DNA of 64,000 nucleotides from Gemmatimonadota bacterium (GTDB lineage Bacteria; Gemmatimonadota; Gemmatimonadetes; Gemmatimonadales; Gemmatimonadaceae): assembly GCA_026387935.1 (NCBI GenBank), contig JAPLKU010000003.1:62001-126000 (forward strand), in the 5' to 3' direction. The notes under the pieces were generated by a model. It searched no databases. It saw only the letters and a program-made list of their open reading frames with translations, and was not told the origin of the DNA. A program made the translations under genes and the position numbers. Shown piece by piece: positions 33,115 to 42,216 of the stretch. How positions within the stretch are numbered: position 1 is the first letter of the stretch; the number at the start of each line of letters is the position of its first letter.

Positions 33115-35289
33115 ATGCGCCCGAACGCACTCTTCGCCATTCCCTTCGTTGCCGCGTCGCTGGCGGCTCAGGCGTCCGTGCCGGCCGCCGCGACTCGAGC
33201 GCCATTTACGCTCGAGCAGGTGACGTCGTATCCATTTCCCAACGAACTGACCGCGGCGCGCTCCGCAAACCGCATCGCATGGGCCGTCAACGAGGCCGGT
33301 GTCCGCAACCTCTACGTCGCCGAGGGGCCGAGTTTCGCCGCGCGACGCGTCACGACCTACGCGGGCGACGACGCGCAGGAACTGACCTCCGTGCAGCTCA
33401 CGCCGAATGGCGCGCAGGTGGTGTTCGTGCGCGGCGGCGATCATGGAGCAAACTGGGACGACGCACTCCCGGTGAATCCAGCCGCAGCCACAACGCCCGT
33501 GCGGGTGCAGGTCTGGTCGGTCTCCTTCTCCGGCGGCGAGCCCAAGCTGCTCGGCGATGGTGATTCGCCCGTGGTGTCGCCGCGCGGTGATGTGGTCGCA
33601 TTCGAGCGTGGCGGCCAGGTGTGGACTGCGCCCGTAGACGGATCAGCACCGGCGAAGACATTGTTCACCGCGCGCGGCAACAACGCTGACGTCGTTTGGT
33701 CGCCCGATGGGTCGCGGCTCGCGTTCGTGTCGAATCGCGGTGACCACGCCTTCATCGGCGTGTACACAAGCGCCACCGCGCCAATCACCTGGATCGCGCC
33801 GTCCACGAGCCGGGACGGAAGTCCACGCTGGTCACCCGATGGCGCGCGAGTGGCATTCATCCGCCGTCCCGGTGCGGGTGGATCGCCGCAGAACATTCTT
33901 GAGCAGCGCCCTACGGCGTGGGCAATCTGGACGGCGAGCGTCGCAACGGCAGAAGGCACGATGCTCTGGACGTCGCCAAATACGCTGCGTGGCTCCGTGC
34001 CTTCGACAGACGGCTCCACCAACCTGCATTGGGCGGCTGGCGATCGAATCACCTTCCTGTCCTATATGGACGGTTGGCCGCACTTGTATTCAATGGCGGC
34101 GTCCGGCGGCACACCGCTCCTGCTCACGCCCGGCGCATTTCAGGTCGAGAATGTGAAGCTCGCCAACGACGGGCGCGCGCTGGTCTACGCGGCCAATGCC
34201 GGCAGCGCACGCGATGATGGTGAGCGCCGGCACGTCTTCATGGTTCCGGTCGACCGCGCCGAGCCACGCGCACTGACCGCCGGCCCGGGCATCGAGACAT
34301 ACCCGATTCTCCTCGGCGATGGCACGACCGTCGCCTACCTCTCGGCAACGGTGCAGCGTCCTGCGGTACCCGCGATCCGCTCGATTGTCGGCGGCGCGGC
34401 AACCTACGTGGGACTCGATCGCATTCCCGCGGACTTTCCCGCCGCGCAGCTCGTGACGCCGAAGCCGGTCACGTTCACCGCCGAAGATGGCGTGGTCGTG
34501 CACGGCCAACTGTTCGAACCAGTAAACACACCTGGGGGCGCAGCCAGCGAACGAAAGCCCGCCATCCTCTACATCCACGGCGGACCGCAGCGGCAGATGC
34601 TGCTCGGCTGGCATCCGCTGGACTACTATGCCAACGGCTACGCGATGAACCAGTACCTCGCGTCGCGCGGATTCGTAGTCCTCTCGGTCAACTACCGGCT
34701 CGGCGTCGGTTATGGATATGAGTTTCATCAGGCGGCGGCCGCTGGGGCACGCGGCGCAAGCGAGTATCTCGACGTGAAAGCCGCGGGGCTCTACTTGAAA
34801 TCACTGCCGCACGTGGATCCCGCACGCATCGGCGTCTATGGCGGGTCGTACGGTGGCTTTCTCACGGCACTCGCGCTCGGCCGGAACTCCGATCTGTTCG
34901 CCGCCGGCGTGGACATTCATGGCGTTCACGATTTCACGAGCGATGGATCGGGCGCCGGATCAGCGCTCGCGGCGGTGATGAGTGGCTCGGGGCGGTTCGA
35001 GCCGAACGACCGCGAGAAGGCGCTCGAGGTGGCGTGGAAGTCGTCGCCGGTGTCGTCAGTGAATACGTGGAAATCGCCCGTGCTCTTCATTCACGGTGAC
35101 GACGATCGCAACGTGAAGTTCTCGCAGACCGTGGATCTTGTTCGGCGCATCGCCGCCAAGGGTATTGAATACGAGGAGCTCGTCATCGTGGACGACACGC
35201 ACCATTTCATGCGGCACGCCAATCAGGTGCGCGTGAACGCAGCGATTGCAGCATACCTCGAGAAAAAGTTGAGCCGGCCGAAGATGTAG
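33115..35289 (+). CDS. Exported S9 family peptidase (dipeptidyl-peptidase IV-like)
   Basis: A 724-residue exported serine peptidase. ATG 33115 gives a signal peptide (NALFAIPFVAASLAAQAS); sequence upstream in frame belongs to the palindromic element. The propeller region has several WD40/TolB-like strands (VQLTPNGAQVVFVRGG, SPVVSPRGDVVAFERGG, VVWSPDGSRLAFVSNRG, PRWSPDGARVAFIRR). The hydrolase domain has GGPQRQM near the oxyanion, nucleophile Ser578 in YGGSYGGFL, acid about Asp664 in HGDDDRNV and His about 696 in DDTHHFMRH. It probably degrades peptides in the periplasm alongside the neighbouring acylase and metalloprotease. Confidence 0.93.
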   Translation: MRPNALFAIPFVAASLAAQASVPAAATRAPFTLEQVTSYPFPNELTAARSANRIAWAVNEAGVRNLYVAEGPSFAARRVTTYAGDDAQELTSVQLTPNGAQVVFVRGGDHGANWDDALPVNPAAATTPVRVQVWSVSFSGGEPKLLGDGDSPVVSPRGDVVAFERGGQVWTAPVDGSAPAKTLFTARGNNADVVWSPDGSRLAFVSNRGDHAFIGVYTSATAPITWIAPSTSRDGSPRWSPDGARVAFIRRPGAGGSPQNILEQRPTAWAIWTASVATAEGTMLWTSPNTLRGSVPSTDGSTNLHWAAGDRITFLSYMDGWPHLYSMAASGGTPLLLTPGAFQVENVKLANDGRALVYAANAGSARDDGERRHVFMVPVDRAEPRALTAGPGIETYPILLGDGTTVAYLSATVQRPAVPAIRSIVGGAATYVGLDRIPADFPAAQLVTPKPVTFTAEDGVVVHGQLFEPVNTPGGAASERKPAILYIHGGPQRQMLLGWHPLDYYANGYAMNQYLASRGFVVLSVNYRLGVGYGYEFHQAAAAGARGASEYLDVKAAGLYLKSLPHVDPARIGVYGGSYGGFLTALALGRNSDLFAAGVDIHGVHDFTSDGSGAGSALAAVMSGSGRFEPNDREKALEVAWKSSPVSSVNTWKSPVLFIHGDDDRNVKFSQTVDLVRRIAAKGIEYEELVIVDDTHHFMRHANQVRVNAAIAAYLEKKLSRPKM

Positions 35290-35371
35290 CCGGCTTGGCC
35301 AGCGTGCCGGACGTGGCGGACGACCGTCGCGGATGCGAGATTCTGAGAACTCTCCTTCCCCAACACTCCGT

Positions 35372-37888
35372 ATGCGATTTGTCATCGTCGTCGCCGCAGT
35401 AGCGACCTCACTCGGCGCCCAGAACCCCACACCACCCGCTGCCGGTGCGCCCGCCGCACAGCCGCCCGCCGCCGGTCAGGGCGCCGGTCGCGGCAATGCC
35501 CAGGCCGCCGGTCCCCGACCCTACAACACGGTCATCACCGACCGCGCGAAGTCCGAGAACGGGATCATCACCGTCCACAAGGTCGGCGACCGGTTCTTCT
35601 TCGAGGTTCCCGACTCCGCGTCGAAGCGCGAGTTCCTCTTCGTCACGCGCACCGCGACCCTCCCTGAGGGCCAGACCGGCGGGTTCGCCGGCAGCTCGAA
35701 GGAAGAGCGCGTCGTTCGCTTCGAGCGCATCGGCGACCGCGTGATCATGAAGAGCCAGAGTTATCTGGCCGTAGCAGATGACTCTCTTCCAATAGCAAAG
35801 GCCGTCGAGCGGGCCAACTATACGCCCGTGCTCGCGTCATTCCCGGTGCAGGCGTATGGCCGCGACAGCGCCTTTGTCATTGATGTCACCGACTTCTTCG
35901 CCGGCGACACGCCGGGCATCTCGGGCATGAGCGCCGCCGAGCGCCGCACCTACGGCGTCCGCCGCCTGGACCCCGCGCGCAGCTGGATCAGCGGCATTCG
36001 GGCCTTCCCGACCAACATCGAAGTGCGGCATGTGCAAACGTTCGACGCCGCCGATCCGCCGGGCGAGGATAAGACCGGCAGCACCATCTCCATCGAGATG
36101 CGCCAGTCGATGCTGCTGCTCCCCAAGACCCCGATGCGCCCGCGGTATGCCGACGAGCGCGTCGGCATCTTCACCGTGGGACGCGTCAACTATGGCCTCG
36201 ACGAGCTGAAGGCCGCCGACCAGCGGTTCCTCGTGCGCTGGAGACTCGAGCCGAAGGATCCCACGGCGTACGCGCGCGGCGAGCTCGTCGAGCCGGTGAA
36301 GCCCATCATCTACTATCTCGACCCCGCCACGCCCACACGCTGGGCGCCCTACGTGAAGGAAGGCGTGGAGCGCTGGCAAAAGGTGTTCGAGAAGGCGGGC
36401 TTCAAGAACGCCATTCAGGCGCGATACGCGCCCAAGAACGATCCCGACTTCGATCCCGATGATGCGCGCTACTCCATGGTGCGCTGGGCGGCCTCGCTCA
36501 CGCGCAACGCCGTGGGTCCGAACACGCACGACCCGCGCACCGGCGAGATCCTCAACAGCGAAATCAACTGGTACCACAACCACATGCGGTCATACCGCAA
36601 CTGGCTGATGATGGAGACTGGCGCGTCGAACCCTGGCGCCCGCTCGCTCGACATCAGCGAGGAAGTGATCGGCGAGACGATGCGCGGCGTCATCACGCAC
36701 GAAATCGGCCACGCACTCGGCCTGCCGCACAACATGATCGCGTCGGCGTCGATCCCCGTGGATTCGCTGCGTTCCAAGGCGTTCGCGAGCAAGTACGGCG
36801 TCTCACTCACGATCATGGACTACGCGCGGCAGAACTATGTCGCGCAGCCCACGGATGGCCTTGCCCCGCTCGACTTCATCCGTCGCATCGGACCCTTCGA
36901 TGACTTCGTCATCAACTGGGGCTATCGCGTGTTCCCGACTGCGCGCACGCCAGAGGCCGAGCGGCCTATCCTCAACAAGCTCGTCACCGACGAAAAGGGG
37001 ATGTTCGCGTACCGTTTCGGCGCGGGCAACTACACGGGCATCGATCCGCGGAACCAGACGGAAGACCTGGGCGACGATCCGGTGAAGGCGTCGACGTACG
37101 GCACCATGAACATGAAGAAGGTCGTGTCGAACCTCGTCGCCTGGACCACGAAGCCCGGCGAGGACTATTCAGATCTCGAGGAGCTGTACAACGAGCTGAT
37201 CGCCCGCTGGTCGCTCTATTACGGCCACGTGACCAACGTCGTCGGCGGCGTCTATGTCGACAACAAGACCGCCGAACAGGGTGGCAACGTGTATCGAATC
37301 GTGCCCAAGGCGAAGCAGAAGGCCGCACTCAACTGGCTTGGCGAGAACATTATCGCCGAGCCCAAGTGGCTGCTGCCGCAGGATATTCTGTCGCGACTTG
37401 GCCAGCCGCAGCAGAGCCTTGCGACCCGCGCCGGCGGCGTGGTGACGAACCTGCTGAGCAACGCGCGCCTCGGCCGGATGGCGGAAGCCGAAACGTTCGA
37501 TCCGGCAAACGCCTACCCGCTCGCCGAGTACATGGATGACGTGCGCGCAGTGGTGTGGACGAGTGCCGCGCCGGACGCCCACCGGCGGTCGGTGCAGCGC
37601 GCGCACATCGAGCGGCTCGCGCAGATCATCAACCCGCCGCCGCCTGCCGCTCCCGGGGCGGGTGGTCGTGGCGGCGGTGGTGGCGGTCGCGGCGGAGGAC
37701 CGCCGGCGCCATTCACCGATGCGCCAAACGTCCCGCGCAGCGACCTCCCGGCCTTGGCTCGTGCGGAGCTCCGCGCGATTCAGGCGCTCTCGCGGATGCG
37801 CGGCGCTACAGCAACCGGTGCAGTGGCCAAGGCGCATTACGCCGATGTGGTTGATCGTGTGACGACGGTACTCGAACCGAGACGGTAG
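35372..37888 (+). CDS. Exported zinc-dependent metalloprotease (DUF5117/DUF4953 type)
   Basis: An 838-residue exported protein. ATG 35372 is preferred over 35333 because it gives a clean signal peptide (RFVIVVAAVATSLGAQ). The N-terminal half matches the DUF5117-like region (GDRFFFEVPDSASKREFLFV, SQSYLAVADDSLP, IEMRQSMLLLP). The catalytic site is an extended zinc motif, HEIGHALGLPHN, starting at His443, resembling metzincins. The C-terminal DUF4953-like part includes YSDLEELYNELIARWSLYYG. Two Gly-rich tracts occur: Ala/Gly/Pro-rich after the signal peptide (about 35435-35520) and GGRGGGGGGRGGG at about 37660-37705. It follows the S9 peptidase by about 80 bases. Confidence 0.9.
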   Translation: MRFVIVVAAVATSLGAQNPTPPAAGAPAAQPPAAGQGAGRGNAQAAGPRPYNTVITDRAKSENGIITVHKVGDRFFFEVPDSASKREFLFVTRTATLPEGQTGGFAGSSKEERVVRFERIGDRVIMKSQSYLAVADDSLPIAKAVERANYTPVLASFPVQAYGRDSAFVIDVTDFFAGDTPGISGMSAAERRTYGVRRLDPARSWISGIRAFPTNIEVRHVQTFDAADPPGEDKTGSTISIEMRQSMLLLPKTPMRPRYADERVGIFTVGRVNYGLDELKAADQRFLVRWRLEPKDPTAYARGELVEPVKPIIYYLDPATPTRWAPYVKEGVERWQKVFEKAGFKNAIQARYAPKNDPDFDPDDARYSMVRWAASLTRNAVGPNTHDPRTGEILNSEINWYHNHMRSYRNWLMMETGASNPGARSLDISEEVIGETMRGVITHEIGHALGLPHNMIASASIPVDSLRSKAFASKYGVSLTIMDYARQNYVAQPTDGLAPLDFIRRIGPFDDFVINWGYRVFPTARTPEAERPILNKLVTDEKGMFAYRFGAGNYTGIDPRNQTEDLGDDPVKASTYGTMNMKKVVSNLVAWTTKPGEDYSDLEELYNELIARWSLYYGHVTNVVGGVYVDNKTAEQGGNVYRIVPKAKQKAALNWLGENIIAEPKWLLPQDILSRLGQPQQSLATRAGGVVTNLLSNARLGRMAEAETFDPANAYPLAEYMDDVRAVVWTSAAPDAHRRSVQRAHIERLAQIINPPPPAAPGAGGRGGGGGGRGGGPPAPFTDAPNVPRSDLPALARAELRAIQALSRMRGATATGAVAKAHYADVVDRVTTVLEPRR

Positions 37889-37915
37889 CGCGGCGAGCAG
37901 CGCACTAGCGCCGCG
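37889..37915. terminator. Hairpin at the junction of convergent genes
   Basis: CGCGGCG at 37889-37895 pairs with its complement at 37909-37915 immediately after the metalloprotease stop and overlapping the stop of the convergent lipoprotein gene. There is no T run, so terminator function is tentative. Confidence 0.35.
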
Positions 37916-38945
37916 GAAACACCGCGATCACAGGGCAGTTGATCACGACACCGGGTCGGGGTTCCGCAACAAGGAATCCCGACCCGGTGAGCGTTTGGGC
38001 CTGTTGCCACGAAAAGAGTTTCGTGCGCTGATTGCCCGTGACCGCGCCCGCGCTCCAGTGCGTGAGATTCAATTCCCACGCCGGCGAGTAGATCGGATTC
38101 TTGCCGCTCACATCAGGCGCATGCTCGAGCACATTCAGCGGCGCACGATCATCCACGAGCGCCGACCGAAGTCCCTGCCGCGCGGGATTGTCGAGTCCCG
38201 TTTCGCCATTCGTCACGGCGAGAATCCCGGTGCGCGCAGAACCAGTCGCCCCCGTCTTCCCTTCTCCCGGCGCCGCACGCATCGCCGGCGCGAACGTCGC
38301 GCGCTCCATCGCCGCGACGACCTCGTCTGACGCGTCGGTGGACGTGTACCAGACGGCCTGGCCGTTCCAGTAGCCGCGGGAGATTCGCAGCCGCACGGTG
38401 CCCGTTGTCGGGTCGAGCCGCTCCACGCGATCGAGCGCCGCGCGTTCGTCGGCAACAATCGGTGCGTTGATCACGATGCCGTTGTCGAGTACCACGAATG
38501 GCGAGTAGAACGGATCGGCCATCGACCCCGGCGATGCCACTGACGGTGGAAATCCGCTCTCCGGATTCGCCACGACACTCCGCGTCGGCGTAAAATCCAC
38601 GCCCGCATCGAACGTCAGCAGCCCGCGCGATTCGTGCGCGCGCTGCGATGCCGCCGTGCCCGCCATCGCCTTGAGGCGCGGGGCCCAGGTCACGCCGCGC
38701 CGCGCCGCATCGGCGCGATCGGACGATTCAGTGACGATGTACCACACCGTCTTGCTCCCCACGAGTCCCTGGTACACCGGCAGCGTCGCGAATCCACCGA
38801 TCGTGCCGATCGCGGTCGCCGAGGCCATTCGATAGGCCGGGTTGGCGCCACCCGCCCGAATCGTCGCGCACCCGACGACGAGTAGCGCGGCTAAGGCCGC
38901 GGCCAGCGGCGCGGCAAATCGACGTACGGCGTGCGGCCTCAACAC
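37905..38945 (-). CDS. Lipoprotein built of two related modules, unknown function
   Basis: A 346-residue exported protein with a lipobox (AALAALLVVGC). It is internally duplicated: SKTVWYIVTESSDRADAARR followed by GVTWAPRL recurs as GQAVWYTSTDASDEVVAAME followed by RATFAPAM. PFYSPFVVLDNGIVINAPIV matches PIYSPAWELNLTHW with PGVVINCPVIA at the end. I do not recognise a named function. It begins 21 bases after the RnfD/NqrB-like gene on the same strand, so it probably belongs to that flavin electron-transfer operon. There it may be a surface or periplasmic partner (inference from position only). Confidence 0.75.
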   Translation of the reverse strand: MLRPHAVRRFAAPLAAALAALLVVGCATIRAGGANPAYRMASATAIGTIGGFATLPVYQGLVGSKTVWYIVTESSDRADAARRGVTWAPRLKAMAGTAASQRAHESRGLLTFDAGVDFTPTRSVVANPESGFPPSVASPGSMADPFYSPFVVLDNGIVINAPIVADERAALDRVERLDPTTGTVRLRISRGYWNGQAVWYTSTDASDEVVAAMERATFAPAMRAAPGEGKTGATGSARTGILAVTNGETGLDNPARQGLRSALVDDRAPLNVLEHAPDVSGKNPIYSPAWELNLTHWSAGAVTGNQRTKLFSWQQAQTLTGSGFLVAEPRPGVVINCPVIAVFPRR

Positions 38946-38966
38946 TCAGGCGTATTCGTCAGCGAC

Positions 38967-39797
38967 CTACAGGGATGCTGCGGCGGCGCGGCGGCGCGCC
39001 AGCTTCTTCGTCCGGTATCGGCGAATCGCCTCCCACACGTTGCCCGCAAGCAACCCGGCGAGCAGGAAGTAGGCCGCGCCAATGAACTCAAACGCTGCAT
39101 AGCTGACCACGGCAACGATGACCCCGTTGATCAGTTGGTCGCGGTGCTTCGGCGGCGACGTGGGCGGATCGGTCACCATGAAGAACGCGAAGTAGAGTGC
39201 CGCGTTCAGATCGGGCACGCGATACAGCTCGGCGACCCGAGCCGGTTGCCCGAAAAATGCCGTCGCCGTCACCAACAGGTAGTACGTCCCGAGGAACGAC
39301 AGCACGAGAGGCGTCTTGTTCACGCGGTCCGTGATAAAGATGCCGGTCGCGAGCAGCACAACGAGTGCGAGCGGTGGCGCCTCGGGCAGAGAGCCCCACC
39401 AGCTGTGCCCTGTGTCAAACAGGTAGAAGGTGATCACCAGCGCGAGCGCCGCCGGGTTGAACACATTCGCCTTCCCAACGCGCAGCAGATACTTGCTCGC
39501 GACTGCGATGGCCGACGTCACGGCGGCAATCCACCACGCTTCGTGTGGACTCAGGATCATCGCGACAATCAGGCCCGTCAGCAGCGCGCCATCGGGAAAG
39601 ACCCACTCGCCCTCGCGCCAGCGCAGAATCGGCGCATCCACGAGCATCGCAGCGAGCACGCCACCGGCGAGGCCGGGCGCGGCAAGCCGCAGCCCTTCGC
39701 TCCACACAGCAACAACCGTCACGGCCGCCATCAGTGCGATGAGCAGACCCTTTGGCGTGCGGAAAAACTGTTTAGCCGCGGTGAGTGTCGGCGCCAT
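38967..39797 (-). CDS. RnfD/NqrB-like membrane protein without a visible flavinylation motif
   Basis: A 276-residue polytopic membrane protein of the RnfD/NqrB family. ATG 39797 is used; it overlaps the apbE end by 26 bases. Typical segments are VFPDGALLTGLIVAMILSPH, KANVFNPAALALVITFYLF, NAALYFAFFMVTDPPTSPP and GAAYFLLAGLLAGNVWEAIR. In RnfD and NqrB proper a Thr in an SGAT-like motif carries covalent FMN; here that region reads FDTGHSWWGSLP, with no such motif. So it probably passes electrons with a non-covalent flavin or channels them to the FMN-binding partner. No other rnf or nqr genes are nearby. Confidence 0.82.
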   Translation of the reverse strand: MAPTLTAAKQFFRTPKGLLIALMAAVTVVAVWSEGLRLAAPGLAGGVLAAMLVDAPILRWREGEWVFPDGALLTGLIVAMILSPHEAWWIAAVTSAIAVASKYLLRVGKANVFNPAALALVITFYLFDTGHSWWGSLPEAPPLALVVLLATGIFITDRVNKTPLVLSFLGTYYLLVTATAFFGQPARVAELYRVPDLNAALYFAFFMVTDPPTSPPKHRDQLINGVIVAVVSYAAFEFIGAAYFLLAGLLAGNVWEAIRRYRTKKLARRRAAAASL

Positions 39798-40728
39798 GTG
39801 GAATTGCGGTGTCGGCCGCGAAGCCGGCGGTGGCAAAGCGTTCGAGCGCCGGCGAGTACAACACACCGGCAACGCCGTGCGCTTCGAGAAACTTCATTCC
39901 GGCCTGCGGACCGAGTACGAACGCCGCCGTGGCCAACGCATCCGCCACCATGGCGTGCGGCGCGATCACCGTCGCGCTCGCGAGCAGGCGAGCGCTGCGG
40001 CCTACGCGCGCGTCCATGATGTGGTGGCCACCGTCCGTGGCCACACCGGCGCGCTCGTAGTCTCCGGACGTGCACACGGCGACATTCGACACGCTGATCG
40101 TCTCAAGGAGTTCGTTCGCGGCGCGCGGATGGCGAACGCCGACGCTCCACGGTTCGCCGTCGGCATTGTTCCCACCGAGGAACACGTCGCCTCCGGCGTC
40201 GATTGCGAAGTCGCCGAGAGGCCCGAGTTCGCGCGCGGCGAGGTCCATCGCCAGTCCCTTTGCGACCGCGCCAAGATCGAGCGTGAGCGGACGCGCGATA
40301 GTCACGGTGCGAGCCTCGCTGTCGAGTTCCAGATCGCGGTACGATGCGCCTGCGGGCGTGGCCACCGGAGAGTTCGCCACTGCGCCGGTACGATGTTCAC
40401 GATTGAATCCGCGCGCCTCCATCATGGCGCCAATGGTCGGATCAAAGGCGCCCTCGGTGTCCTGCGCAACGGCGAGCGCAAACCGAATCGGCTCGAAAAG
40501 CATTTCGCTCACGGGGACGGGCTCGCCGACCGTCGCGCAGAGCCGGCGGAGTTCGCTCCGGCTATCGAACCGGGAGCACGTCGCCTCTACCTGCGCGAAC
40601 CACTTCAAGGCGCGTACCACGGTGGCTTCACGTTCATCGCGCTCCGGCTGGTTCGTTCCGCGCCCGACTACCTGAACGGTGACCACCGTGCCCATCATCG
40701 GGACGGTGCGCAGGAGCAGGTCGTTCAC
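39772..40728 (-). CDS. apbE: FAD:protein FMN transferase (ApbE)
   Basis: A 318-residue enzyme that attaches FMN from FAD to a Thr in SGAT-type motifs of target proteins. GTG 40728 is chosen: it overlaps the upstream TGA (GTGA at 40725-40728), and upstream sequence in this frame lies antiparallel to no real homology. Family motifs are MMGTVVTVQVV near the N-terminus, LTLDLGAVAKGLAMDLAA, FAIDAGGDVFLGG, the metal-site region HHIMDARVG and ATVIAPHAMVADALATAAFV. There is no signal peptide or lipobox, so modification would occur in the cytoplasm unless the start is wrong. The gene sits between its likely target and the RnfD/NqrB-like gene. Confidence 0.92.
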   Translation of the reverse strand: MNDLLLRTVPMMGTVVTVQVVGRGTNQPERDEREATVVRALKWFAQVEATCSRFDSRSELRRLCATVGEPVPVSEMLFEPIRFALAVAQDTEGAFDPTIGAMMEARGFNREHRTGAVANSPVATPAGASYRDLELDSEARTVTIARPLTLDLGAVAKGLAMDLAARELGPLGDFAIDAGGDVFLGGNNADGEPWSVGVRHPRAANELLETISVSNVAVCTSGDYERAGVATDGGHHIMDARVGRSARLLASATVIAPHAMVADALATAAFVLGPQAGMKFLEAHGVAGVLYSPALERFATAGFAADTAIPHGADTHRG

Positions 40729-41567
40729 TTCGCGCGATTGAGTGCTTCGAGGACCGCGTAGTAAAACGCGTTCGTACTCTGAGTCGCACCCGACACGTAG
40801 TCGACTTCGGGACTCTGGCGGCCAATCACCTGCGGAGGCAGCGCCGCGATCCACGAACAGGAATAGCGCGTCAGGCACTGCGAAATCATCGCGTTGGCAA
40901 TCCGTCCACCCTGGATCACCACGGCAGCCTGAATGTCGCCATGACGGGACGTGCCCCATCCATAGTAGGTGCCGTCCTTCCACTTGGGCGCAGGCGGATC
41001 GGCCGAGTGCGCCGCCTCGGCGCTCGGTTTCGCCGCCGGCACCGAGGCCATCGAGTGCTGCGGACCGGGAGCGGGTGCGGGAGTCGGTGCAGGAGCCGGC
41101 GCAGGGGTCGGCGCTGGTGCTGGAGTTGACGCAACGGTCGGCGCCGCTGCCGCGACAGTGGTGACGGAGTCCGACACTACAGGAACGGTTGCTGTCGGCG
41201 TGATCACGGACAGGGTCAGCGCACCGCGCGGCGTTAGCGACGGCGCGTCCTCGGCAGACTCCGATTCGGGCTTCGCCGGCTTGGCGTTTGCAACCCGCGC
41301 GAGCGACGGCAACGTAGGCGACGCTGCAGCTGCTCCGGCCCGCATACGAACTTGCGACCCGGCCGGCTGGGTTGGAACAGCCTGCTCGACCGTCATTGCG
41401 CGCGGCGCCTCGCTCGGCGATGGCACAGGGCGGCGGCGCTGACCGGCATCGGCCTCGGCCGCGAAGAGGTCGGCCGCGGCCTTCGTCTTGAACCAGCCTG
41501 CGGCATAGACTCCGATAACAGCAGCGGAGCCGAGTGCCATCAAGCTGGTTTTGTTGTCAGCGGCCAC
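40725..41567 (-). CDS. Exported/anchored FMN-binding domain protein with Pro/Ala linker
   Basis: A 280-residue protein with an N-terminal membrane anchor (SLMALGSAAVIGVYAAGWF). A long disordered region follows, including a pure Ala/Pro/Thr linker at about 150-175 (STPAPAPTPAPAPAPTPAPA), and then a C-terminal FMN-binding domain of about 90 residues (KWKDGTYYGWGTSRHGDIQA). The flavinylation motif is SGATQST with Thr262 as predicted FMN attachment site (codon at 40782-40784). Two Cys in SQCLTRYSCSW precede it and could form a disulfide. It is first in the operon with apbE and the RnfD/NqrB-like gene, which makes it the obvious ApbE substrate and an electron carrier outside the membrane. Confidence 0.88.
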   Translation of the reverse strand: MAADNKTSLMALGSAAVIGVYAAGWFKTKAAADLFAAEADAGQRRRPVPSPSEAPRAMTVEQAVPTQPAGSQVRMRAGAAAASPTLPSLARVANAKPAKPESESAEDAPSLTPRGALTLSVITPTATVPVVSDSVTTVAAAAPTVASTPAPAPTPAPAPAPTPAPAPGPQHSMASVPAAKPSAEAAHSADPPAPKWKDGTYYGWGTSRHGDIQAAVVIQGGRIANAMISQCLTRYSCSWIAALPPQVIGRQSPEVDYVSGATQSTNAFYYAVLEALNRAK

Positions 41568-41712
41568 GAATTGCAGTCCTGCGGCAGGTTATGAGTCGGC
41601 ATAAGTCATACGCGCCTCAGTAGATATACGCTTGCGCGGGCGGCCCGTCACGTTTTTGTCACTTCTTCCCAAAGAGGACCCTCGGGGCCCGTATTCCTAC
41701 ATATTTCACAGG

Positions 41713-42216
41713 ATGAATCTGTACGATTTTAGCGCCCGTTCCGTTGCTGGTGATGAGACGTCGCTCGACACGTTCCGCGGCAGAGTATGCCTGATCGTGA
41801 ACGTCGCGAGTGGCTGCGGCTACACGCCGCAGTACGCCGGCCTCGAGCGCCTCTATCAAAAGCACAAGGCTGATGGATTTGAGGTGCTGGCCTTTCCCTG
41901 CAATCAGTTTGGCGCGCAGGAGCCCGCTAGCAACCTCACGATCCTAGAGTTCTGCTCCGCGAAGTACGGCGTGAGCTTTCCGCTCTTTGCCAAGGTCGAC
42001 GTGAATGGCCCTGATGCGCATCCACTCTTTGCGCATCTCAAGTCGGAGCAGCCTGGCCTGCTTGGGACTGAAGGCATCAAGTGGAACTTCACAAAGTTTC
42101 TGGTCGCGCGCGACGGCACGGTGAGCGCGCGATTCGCGCCCAACGTCGCACCTGAACAACTCGAAGGCCAAATCACGTCGCTCCTGGCGGAGCCCGTGCC
42201 AACTTACGCCCGCTGA
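41713..42216 (+). CDS. Glutathione peroxidase family thiol peroxidase
   Basis: A 167-residue cytoplasmic peroxidase reducing hydroperoxides, with thioredoxin or glutathione as donor. ATG 41713, preceded by ACAGG, gives the usual N-terminus NLYDFSARSVAGDETSLDTF. The peroxidatic residue is Cys35 in NVASGCGYTPQY, in place of selenocysteine; relatives usually have SKCG, so Gly34 is a variation. Other active-site residues lie in LAFPCNQFGAQEP (Gln and possible resolving Cys63) and GIKWNFTKFLV (Trp and Asn). Its stop overlaps the small membrane protein that follows. Confidence 0.94.
   Translation: MNLYDFSARSVAGDETSLDTFRGRVCLIVNVASGCGYTPQYAGLERLYQKHKADGFEVLAFPCNQFGAQEPASNLTILEFCSAKYGVSFPLFAKVDVNGPDAHPLFAHLKSEQPGLLGTEGIKWNFTKFLVARDGTVSARFAPNVAPEQLEGQITSLLAEPVPTYAR

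Noticed and set aside
39430-40761. A 443-codon plus-strand open frame opposite ApbE and the RnfD-like gene
   Set aside because: All conserved motifs are on the minus strand; the plus translation is low-complexity Arg-rich shadow.
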